From Betaproteobacteria bacterium (lineage in GTDB: Bacteria > Pseudomonadota > Gammaproteobacteria > Burkholderiales > Usitatibacteraceae), in NCBI GenBank assembly GCA_012274175.1, contig JAAOZZ010000106.1:1-5188 (forward strand): 5,188 nucleotides of DNA. The letters are read 5' to 3'. The notes beneath the pieces were generated by a model. The model searched no databases, was not told the DNA's origin, and worked only from the letters and a program-made list of their open reading frames with translations. Shown in pieces: positions 1-5,188 of this stretch (positions within the stretch are counted from its first letter, which is position 1; every line of letters starts with the position of its first letter). Position numbers and translations under genes: made by a program.

Positions 1-2
1 CC

Positions 3-548
3 GCGCGCCGCCACCAGGCCCGAGAACGATTCGGCGACCAGGACGCGGCGCGCTGGGCGGCGGCCGACGCGCGGGTGGCCGCGATCGTCCTGTGCGGCGC
101 ATTCGCCCGCAACCCGGTGGGGTGGGCGGCGGGCCTGGGAGCGAAGCTTCCGGCGATGGCACGGTTGGGGGCGAGGATGCTGGGCGCGATACCGGAGGCC
201 GGGCGCGATCCGGTGCGCCTCGGATGGTCGCGGGCGTTCACGGACGCGCTCGCCGCCCTGGACGACGCCGTGCTCGCCGAGAGGCTCGCGCTTATCGCCT
301 CCGAGGACGTGGGCGCGGACCTGGGCTCGCTTCGCATTCCCGTGGTGCTCGTCCAGTTCGAGCGCGACCTGGTGGTGCGTGCCCGGGAGCGGGGCCACCT
401 CGAGGGGGTCTGTCACAATGCGCAGGTCGTCCGGTTCCCCGGCCCGCATTTCGCCATCGAGGTCCAGCCGCTCCCATGCGCGCTCGCCATCGGCGGGAGG
501 ATCCGGGCGGTCCTCGACGAACACCGACCGGAACCGGGAGCCCCATGA
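3..548 (+). CDS. alpha/beta-hydrolase-fold protein, C-terminal part (5' end outside window)
   Basis: The frame is open from the left edge to a TGA at 546-548 and gives 181 visible residues, so the true start lies upstream. A GTG at 75 is only an internal codon. The visible part fits the C-terminal half of an alpha/beta hydrolase. A hydrophobic strand VAAIVLCGAF (residues 25-34) would follow the nucleophile elbow, then comes a helical cap-like stretch. A strand IPVVLVQFERD ends in an Asp at residue 122 (codon 366-368), the usual acid position, and FPGPHFAIE carries a His at about residue 149, the usual catalytic base. The nucleophile motif (GxSxG) would lie outside the window, so the substrate cannot be named. 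The gene overlaps maf by 4 bp (ATGA), suggesting translational coupling. The fold call is fairly safe; the function is unknown. Confidence 0.72.
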   Translation, partial: ARRHQARERFGDQDAARWAAADARVAAIVLCGAFARNPVGWAAGLGAKLPAMARLGARMLGAIPEAGRDPVRLGWSRAFTDALAALDDAVLAERLALIASEDVGADLGSLRIPVVLVQFERDLVVRARERGHLEGVCHNAQVVRFPGPHFAIEVQPLPCALAIGGRIRAVLDEHRPEPGAP

Positions 549-1150
549 TCTACCTCGCCTCACGAAGCCCGCGCCGCCGGGAGCTCCTGGCGCAGATTGG
601 CGTGAAGTTCGAGCCGCTGCTCTTCCGCGATGGCCCGCGCCAGGACGCCGACACGGACGAGGCGGTGCGCCCCGGCGAGGACGCCGACGCCTACGTGCGG
701 CGCGTCACCCGGCTCAAGGCCGAGGCGGCGTGGCAGCGCATCGTGATGCGCAGGGGCCTGAGGCGCATGCCGGTGCTGGCCGCGGACACCACCGTCGCGC
801 TGGCGGGCGAGATCCTCGGCAAGCCCGCGGGCCGCGCGGACGCCGAGCGCATCCTGAGGCTGCTCTCGGGCACCCAGCATCGCGTGCTCACCGCGGTGGC
901 GATAGGCTTCGAGGATCGCCTCGAAATGGCGGTGAGCGAGTCGCTGGTGACCTTCGGCCCCGTGGACGAGGCGCGCATCGCCGCCTACGTGCAGTCGGGC
1001 GAGCCCTACGACAAGGCCGGCGCCTATGGAATACAGGGCCGCGCCGGGGCGTTCGTGGAGCGCCTGGAGGGAAGCTATACCGGCGTCATGGGGCTGCCGC
1101 TTTACGAGACGGCCGGGCTCCTGCGACTATTCGGCATCCCGGTACCTTGA
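545..1150 (+). CDS. maf: Maf/YhdE-type nucleoside triphosphate pyrophosphatase (dTTP/UTP type)
   Basis: The product has 201 residues, close to the roughly 190-200 usual for the family. Maf proteins are cytoplasmic enzymes that hydrolyse nucleoside triphosphates to the monophosphate and pyrophosphate, and are thought to clear non-canonical or excess nucleotides. Motifs visible in order are the N-terminal LASRSPRRRELL (residues 4-15), AADTTV with the catalytic Asp at 81, ILGKP with Lys 93, GEPYDKAGAYGIQG (152-165) and SYTGVMGLPLYET (177-189). The KAGAYGIQG block points to the YhdE (dTTP/UTP) subfamily rather than the YceF (m7GTP) subfamily; this is a family-based inference. The ATG at 545 overlaps the upstream TGA, and a GGGAG at 536-540 lies only 4 nt before it, so coupling to the hydrolase is likely. 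In many proteobacteria maf sits next to rng, as it does here. Confidence 0.95.
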   Translation: MIYLASRSPRRRELLAQIGVKFEPLLFRDGPRQDADTDEAVRPGEDADAYVRRVTRLKAEAAWQRIVMRRGLRRMPVLAADTTVALAGEILGKPAGRADAERILRLLSGTQHRVLTAVAIGFEDRLEMAVSESLVTFGPVDEARIAAYVQSGEPYDKAGAYGIQGRAGAFVERLEGSYTGVMGLPLYETAGLLRLFGIPVP

Positions 1151-1183
1151 ATCCAACCAACGAATCCACCCCAAAGAAAAGGA

Positions 1184-1316
1184 AAATCCCGGATGAACGC
1201 GGTCGAGCACGGATGAGCGGGGAGAAGATTAGCGTCTAGGGCAATCGCGATCGTCGACCGTTGCGGGGGCGGCTCGCCGTCCCCGGTCCGTGTTCATCGG
1301 TGTTCGTCTGTGGTTT
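1184..1316. repeat. imperfect inverted repeat element in the maf-rng spacer
   Basis: The spacer 1151-1326 contains two 30-bp arms, 1184-1213 and 1287-1316. Read as reverse complements they match at 21 of 30 positions by my hand alignment, with a 73-bp centre. Within the centre, CGGTCGA (1200-1206, overlapping the left arm) is complementary to TCGACCG (1254-1260). A compact hairpin GGGGCGG-CTCG-CCG(T)CCCC lies at 1266-1284. The left arm contains a related 13-mer twice, 20 bp apart (1190-1202 and 1210-1222). The right arm contains TGTTC-type decamers in tandem (1291-1300 and 1301-1310). The spacer start (1151-1190) is richer in A than the genes around it. From memory, TGTTCATC...TGTGGTTT-like sequences recur between genes in many bacterial genomes, so this is probably one copy of a dispersed, non-coding element. 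No transposase and no clear target duplication is visible. Confidence 0.6.
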
Positions 1317-1326
1317 CAACGCCCAG

Positions 1327-2781
1327 ATGAACGAACAGATCCTGATCAACGTCACGCCGCAGGAAACGCGCGTGGCGGTGACCGAGCAGGGCGCGGTGCA
1401 GGAGCTGCACATCGAGCGCGTCTCGAGCCGCGGCCTGGTGGGCAACATCTACCTCGGGCGCGTCTGCCGCGTGCTTCCCGGCATGCAGTCGGCGTTCGTG
1501 GAGATCGGGCTTCCGCGCGCCGCCTTCCTGCACGTGGCCGACATCTGGTCCGCGCGGGACGCCACCGAGGCGCAGCGTCCGATCGAGAAGATCCTCTCCG
1601 AGGGCCAGACCCTGGTCGTGCAGGTGGTGAAGGATCCCATCGGCAGCAAGGGAGCGCGGCTCTCGACCCAGGTCTCCATCGCCGGCCGCCTCCTGGTGTA
1701 CCTGCCCCAGGACCCCCACATCGGCATCTCCCAGAGGATCGAGGACGAGGCGGAACGGGAGCTCCTGCGCGAGAAGGTCCAGTCCCTCATCCCGGCCGGG
1801 GAGACCGGCGGCTTCATCGTGCGCACGGTGGCGGAGGCCGCCGCCGAGGCCGAGCTCACCAGCGACATCGAGTACCTGGTCACGCTCTGGAAGCAGATCC
1901 AGCTCGCCGCCCAGTCGGCCGCGCCCCAGGAGCTGCTCTACCAGGACCTCTCGCTCGCCACCCGGGTGCTGCGCGACCTGGTCACCGACTCGACCGAGCG
2001 CATCATCGTCGATTCCCGCGAGACCTTCTCGAAGGTGCGCGACTTCGCCGAGCGCTACACGCGCCAGGCGCTGCCGATCCTCGAGCACTACGCGGGCGAG
2101 CGGCCGCTCTTCGACCTGTTCGCCGTCGAGGACGAGATCGAGCGCGCGCTTGCCCGGCGCGTGGACCTGAAAAGCGGCGGCTACGTGATCATCGACCAGA
2201 CCGAGGCGCTCACCACCATCGACGTGAACACCGGCGGCTTCGTCTCCGGCAGGTCCTTCGACGACACCATCTTCAAGACCAACCTCGAGGCCGCTCTGGC
2301 CATCGCCCGGCAGCTGAGGCTGAGGAACCTGGGCGGCATCATCGTCGTTGACTTCATCGACATGGACACGGCCGAGCATCGCGACTCGGTGCTCGCCGAG
2401 TTCCGCAAGGCGCTCTCCCGCGACCGCACGCGCGTCACGGTGAACGGGTTCTCGCAGCTGGGCCTGGTGGAGATGACGCGCAAGCGCACGCGCGAGTCCC
2501 TCGCCCACGTGCTGTGCGAGGCGTGCCCGGTGTGCGAGGGCCGCGGCGAGCTCAAGACCGCGCAGACCGTCTGCTACGACATCCTGCGCGAGATCCTGCG
2601 GGCCCACCGCCAGTTCAACGCCAAGGAGTACCGCATCCTCGCCTCGCAGAAGGTGATCGACCTATTCCTCGAGGAGGAGTCGGGCAGCCTCACGCAGCTG
2701 GGAGACTTCATCGGCAAGCCCATCTCGATGCAGGTGGAGACCATGTACATGCAGGAGCAGTACGACGTGATTCTGGTCTAG
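1327..2781 (+). CDS. rng: ribonuclease G (RNase E/G family endoribonuclease)
   Basis: The product has 484 residues, close to the 489 of E. coli RNase G, and lacks the long C-terminal scaffold of RNase E. It cleaves single-stranded, AU-rich RNA, matures the 16S rRNA 5' end and takes part in mRNA decay in the cytoplasm. An N-terminal S1-like region runs over about residues 37-127 (VGNIYLGRV, PGMQSAFVEIG). GGFIVRT gives Arg166-Thr167, matching the 5'-monophosphate sensor. The Mg-binding aspartates are Asp299 (TIDVNTGG) and Asp342 (VVDFIDM), spaced as in RNase E. CPVC (Cys400, Cys403) is the Zn-link. I chose ATG 1327 because MNEQILINVTPQETRVAV lines up with the start of known RNase G. Earlier in-frame starts (TTG 1261, GTG 1300) lie inside the spacer repeat. 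No clear Shine-Dalgarno precedes 1327. The TAG stop overlaps the livF stop on the other strand. Confidence 0.97.
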   Translation: MNEQILINVTPQETRVAVTEQGAVQELHIERVSSRGLVGNIYLGRVCRVLPGMQSAFVEIGLPRAAFLHVADIWSARDATEAQRPIEKILSEGQTLVVQVVKDPIGSKGARLSTQVSIAGRLLVYLPQDPHIGISQRIEDEAERELLREKVQSLIPAGETGGFIVRTVAEAAAEAELTSDIEYLVTLWKQIQLAAQSAAPQELLYQDLSLATRVLRDLVTDSTERIIVDSRETFSKVRDFAERYTRQALPILEHYAGERPLFDLFAVEDEIERALARRVDLKSGGYVIIDQTEALTTIDVNTGGFVSGRSFDDTIFKTNLEAALAIARQLRLRNLGGIIVVDFIDMDTAEHRDSVLAEFRKALSRDRTRVTVNGFSQLGLVEMTRKRTRESLAHVLCEACPVCEGRGELKTAQTVCYDILREILRAHRQFNAKEYRILASQKVIDLFLEEESGSLTQLGDFIGKPISMQVETMYMQEQYDVILV

Positions 2782-3476
2782 ACGCCGAGGAAGCGGTGCA
2801 GGACCTCGGGCTGGGCCTTGATTTCCTGCGCGGGGCCTTCGTGCACGATGTGCCCGTTGTTGATCATGTAGACCCGTTGCGCGAGCGCCAGGGTGGCCGG
2901 CAGGTTCTGCTCCACCAGCACGATGGTCTGGCCCGCCTCCGCGAGCTCGCGGCAGGCCCTCATCAGGTCGCGCACGATCACCGGCGCCAGTCCCTCGAAC
3001 GGCTCGTCCAGCAGGAGGATCTTCGGGTCGCGGATCAGCGCCCGGGCGATCGCGAGCATCTGCTGCTCGCCGCCCGAAAGGTCGGTTCCGCGGCTGCCGC
3101 GCCGCTCCTTGAGGCGGGGAAACATGCCGTAGATGCGCTGCAGGGACCATTGCGACGTCGCCGTGAGCGCGGCGAGGATGAGGTTCTCCTCGACGTCGAG
3201 GCTGCCGAAGATGCGGCGATCCTCGTGCACCAGCTGCATGCCCGCCCTGGCGATGGCGTGGCTCTTCTTGCCGGCGATCTCCACGCCGTCGAACTTCACG
3301 GATCCCGATCGCGGCGTCACCACGCCCATCAGGCTCTTCAGCGTCGTGCTCTTGCCCGCGCCGTTGCGCCCGAGCAGCGCCACGACCTCGTTGCGCTCGA
3401 CGCGCAGCGAGACGTCGAACAGGATGTGGGAATCCCCGTAATAGCTGTTCAGGCCCGCGACCTCGAGCATGCTCAT
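2778..3476 (-). CDS. livF: branched-chain amino acid ABC transporter ATP-binding protein LivF
   Basis: The product has 232 residues (E. coli LivF has 237) and is one of the two cytoplasmic ATPases that drive Liv/HAAT importers. The ABC features are complete: Walker A GRNGAGKST (36-44), signature LSGGEQQ (133-139), and Walker B ILLLDEP with Glu158 followed by FEGLAP. VLVEQN carries Gln190 at the usual H-loop His position, as E. coli LivF does. The segment LVHEDRRIFGSLDVEENL (82-99) corresponds to the family's VPEGRR...VEENL region, here with His-Glu-Asp variants. The ATG at 3474-3476 overlaps the stop of the LivM-LivG fusion (ATGA), and AGGAG lies 8 nt upstream; a second ATG at 3468-3470 would remove only two residues. 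It is the last visible gene of the operon. The real substrate could be another amino acid, amide or urea. Confidence 0.93.
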   Translation of the reverse strand: MSMLEVAGLNSYYGDSHILFDVSLRVERNEVVALLGRNGAGKSTTLKSLMGVVTPRSGSVKFDGVEIAGKKSHAIARAGMQLVHEDRRIFGSLDVEENLILAALTATSQWSLQRIYGMFPRLKERRGSRGTDLSGGEQQMLAIARALIRDPKILLLDEPFEGLAPVIVRDLMRACRELAEAGQTIVLVEQNLPATLALAQRVYMINNGHIVHEGPAQEIKAQPEVLHRFLGV

Positions 3477-5188
3477 GCCGCGAGCTCCTCGCTCACCCCG
3501 CCGAGGTAGGCCTCCTGCACGGCCGCGTTGGCCTTGATCTCGGCGGGCGTGCCCTCCACGAGCACGCGGCCCTGGTGCAGCATGGTGATGCGCTCGGCCA
3601 GCTCGAACAGCGCGTCCATGTCGTGGTCGATGATGATCATCGTCCGGCCGCGGCTGATCGACCTGAGGAGCTTCACCGTCTCCGCGCGCTCGCTCGGGCT
3701 CATGCCGGCGAGCGGCTCGTCGAGCAGGAGCAGGCTCGGTGAGGACGCGAGCGCGAGTCCGATCTCGAGCCTGCGCTTCTCCCCGTACGCGAGCTGCGAC
3801 ACGGGCGTGTCCATGCGGCCGGCCAGGTGCACGAGCTCCAGCGTGCGCTCCGTCTGCTCCATCAACCCGGGAATCCCGGGCAGGCTGCGCAGCAGGTCCA
3901 GCCGGAACTTGCCCCGCTTCTCGGCGAGCGTGGCGATGACGACGTTCTCGCGCACCGTGAGCCGGTTGAAGAGCTGGTTCACCTGGTAGCTCTTGGTGAG
4001 GCCCAGCTGGCACACGTCGGTCACGCCCAGGCCGGTGATGTCGCGGCCCTCGAACACGATCTTGCCGGAGGTGGGATGGACCTCGCAGGTGAGCATCTTG
4101 AAGAACGTGCTCTTGCCCGCCCCGTTGGGGCCGATGATGCCGCGCAGCTCTCCCGGCTGCACGGTGAAGTCGATGTCGGAATTCGCGACGATGCCGCCGA
4201 AATGCTTGGTGAGCCCGCTGGTCTGCAGGATCGGGCCGCTGTAGCGGCTGTTCGCGTGGTGGGGAGCCGGCATGGGCGCGGCCACGTGGGCCACCTTCGC
4301 TTCATCCGCACGGGGCGCTTCCGCGGCCTTGCCCCCCGCGACCGGGGCGGCCTCGCCGCCGCCGGCGGAAGCGGCGCGCTTCGCGGCGAAGAAGCCGAAG
4401 AGGTCGCGGATCGCCCCCACGATGCCCTGGCGCAGGAAGACCACGAGCAGCACGAAGACCAGGCCCAGCACCAGCTTCCAGCTCGCGCCGAGCTTGAGCG
4501 TGGATTGCAGGAAATCCTGCAGGAAGAGCCACACCGCGGCCCCGACCAGCGGGCCGAAGAGGGTGCCCCGCCCGCCGATCGCCGTCTGCATGATGAGCTG
4601 CCCGGAGGTGTCGAACGTGAAGGCCTCCGGCGGCATGAAGGCCTGCATCACGCCGAGCAGCCCCCCGGCGAGCCCGGCGTACGCGGCCGCGATCACGAAC
4701 GCGGCGAGCTTGTAGCCGTGCACGTTGTGCCCGACCGCCGCCGCGCGCAGCGGATTCTCCCGGATCGCGCGGAATACGGCGCCCACCGGCGAGCGCACGA
4801 TGCGCAGGGCGATCACGATGCCGATGAAATACCAGAAGGCGAGGAACGGGTACAGGGACCAGCCGTCCCGGAAGTGCAGCGTGGTGAAGCCGAGGTTCAG
4901 CGTGGGGCTCGGGACTCCGGGCAAGCCATTCTCGCCGCCCGTCCAATGGGAAAGCGGGTTGAATTCCACGAAGTAGAAGACCTCCGCGATGGCCACGGTG
5001 ATCATCGCGAAGTAGATGCCCGTGCGGCGCAGTGCGATAAGGCCGACCAGGTAGCCCACGACCGCCGACGCCACCATGCCGATCACCAGCGCCGTGATGA
5101 CATGGGGAAAGCCCGCGCGCGTGAGCAGGTACGCCGCCACGAAGCCCCCGGTGCCGTAGAGGGCGGACTGGCCGAACGAGAGCAGCCC
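3473..5188 (-). CDS. LivM-LivG fusion: branched-chain amino acid ABC transporter permease/ATP-binding protein (5' end outside window)
   Basis: The frame is open from the right edge to a TGA at 3473-3475 and gives 571 visible residues. The N-terminus is missing, and the GTG at 5138-5140 is internal because the frame upstream already reads like LivM (LSFGQSALYGTGGF). Residues 1 to about 266 are a LivM permease with likely membrane segments near 29-53, 57-76, 111-130, 160-184, 199-226 and 237-257. The cytoplasmic-loop motif FRAIRENPLRAAAVGHNV falls at about 139-156, and GGRGTLFGPLVGA at 205-217. An Ala/Pro/Gly/Lys-rich linker (about 268-318; 4235-4387) follows. The LivG domain has Walker A GPNGAGKST (353-361), Q-loop Gln402, signature-like LAYGEKR (466-472), Walker B LLLLDEP with Glu491, and H-loop His522. 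One chain thus supplies a permease half and an ATPase half; LivF would be the other ATPase and an unseen LivH the other permease. No good ribosome site precedes Met306 in the linker, so a separate livG start is unlikely. Annotators may label it livM or livG. Confidence 0.93.
   Translation of the reverse strand, partial: GLLSFGQSALYGTGGFVAAYLLTRAGFPHVITALVIGMVASAVVGYLVGLIALRRTGIYFAMITVAIAEVFYFVEFNPLSHWTGGENGLPGVPSPTLNLGFTTLHFRDGWSLYPFLAFWYFIGIVIALRIVRSPVGAVFRAIRENPLRAAAVGHNVHGYKLAAFVIAAAYAGLAGGLLGVMQAFMPPEAFTFDTSGQLIMQTAIGGRGTLFGPLVGAAVWLFLQDFLQSTLKLGASWKLVLGLVFVLLVVFLRQGIVGAIRDLFGFFAAKRAASAGGGEAAPVAGGKAAEAPRADEAKVAHVAAPMPAPHHANSRYSGPILQTSGLTKHFGGIVANSDIDFTVQPGELRGIIGPNGAGKSTFFKMLTCEVHPTSGKIVFEGRDITGLGVTDVCQLGLTKSYQVNQLFNRLTVRENVVIATLAEKRGKFRLDLLRSLPGIPGLMEQTERTLELVHLAGRMDTPVSQLAYGEKRRLEIGLALASSPSLLLLDEPLAGMSPSERAETVKLLRSISRGRTMIIIDHDMDALFELAERITMLHQGRVLVEGTPAEIKANAAVQEAYLGGVSEELAA
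3485..3490 (-). promoter_or_regulatory. Shine-Dalgarno for livF
   Basis: Read on the minus strand this is GAGGAG, with AGGAG at 3485-3489 separated by 8 nt from the ATG at 3474-3476. It lies inside the last codons of the LivM-LivG fusion and favours the first of the two near ATGs as the livF start. Confidence 0.7.

Noticed and set aside
92..544. In-frame upstream extension of maf (start near 92), which would give a 352-residue protein.
   Set aside because: The added 151 residues are Arg/Gly/Pro-rich frame-shadow sequence of the hydrolase gene. The Maf family begins at the ATG at 545, where it matches the typical N-terminus.
1147..1175. TTGAAT as a possible -35 box for a promoter driving rng.
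   Set aside because: No plausible -10 box follows at 16-18 bp (CCCAAA at 1170-1175), so no sigma-70 promoter can be supported.
1294..2607. Long open frame on the minus strand opposite rng (about 437 codons).
   Set aside because: It lies wholly opposite the well-conserved rng, has a low-complexity His/Leu/Gly/Asp-rich translation without recognisable motifs, and is what high-GC codon use produces on the opposite strand.
2785..2809. CCGAGG (2785-2790) and CCTCGG (2804-2809) form a 6-bp stem with a 13-nt loop just after the rng stop, a possible rng terminator.
   Set aside because: There is no T-run after the stem, the loop is wide, and the bases are livF coding sequence on the other strand. 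It is not strong enough to call as an intrinsic terminator.
2514..3509. Long + strand open frame across the rng end and opposite livF.
   Set aside because: It is antisense to the conserved livF and overlaps the conserved rng C-terminus in another frame. The product is Arg/Ala/His-rich with no domain.
3866..3880. CCCGGG-AAT-CCCGGG, two palindromes with a 3-bp gap.
   Set aside because: It encodes Pro-Gly-Ile-Pro-Gly in the LivG domain. The repeat follows from the codons, and a 3-nt loop inside coding sequence gives no reason to assign a function.
4271..4273. ATG on the minus strand in the linker as a separate livG start.
   Set aside because: No Shine-Dalgarno lies upstream, and the frame is continuous with the LivM domain without a stop, so a fusion is the simpler reading.
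4507..4520. GCAGGA-AA-TCCTGC short inverted repeat.
   Set aside because: It lies inside the LivM coding region with a 2-nt loop and is likely chance from codon use.

Overview
This window looks like ordinary chromosomal DNA from a high-GC proteobacterium, most likely a betaproteobacterium. That assignment is an inference. It rests on the strong G/C preference at third codon positions, the pairing of a Maf nucleotide pyrophosphatase with RNase G, and a branched-chain amino acid (Liv/HAAT) ABC transporter in which permease and ATPase are fused. There is no rRNA, tRNA, CRISPR array, phage gene or transposase gene.

The left part, on the + strand, holds three genes. The first is the C-terminal part of an alpha/beta-hydrolase-fold protein, cut by the window edge. 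Its stop overlaps by 4 bp the start of maf, a YhdE-type nucleoside triphosphate pyrophosphatase. A 176-bp spacer follows, then rng, which encodes RNase G. The spacer carries an imperfect inverted repeat with 30-bp arms (1184-1213 and 1287-1316) and looks like a small dispersed, hairpin-forming element. It leaves rng without an obvious Shine-Dalgarno sequence and can mislead start calling by adding 22 residues.

The right part, on the - strand, is the end of a Liv-type transporter operon read toward the left. It contains a LivM-LivG fusion (permease, Ala/Pro-rich linker, ATPase), whose N-terminus lies beyond the right edge, and then livF, the second ATPase, which overlaps it by ATGA. The LivH permease and the periplasmic binding protein are not visible and would be expected further right.

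The two transcription units converge. rng and livF end tail to tail, and their TAG stops share one CTAG palindrome (2778-2781), so there is no intergenic space for a terminator. I see no clearly undescribed system. The points most worth a second look are the spacer repeat, the CTAG overlap, the fusion, and the uneven distribution of ATPase motif variants between LivF and the LivG domain.
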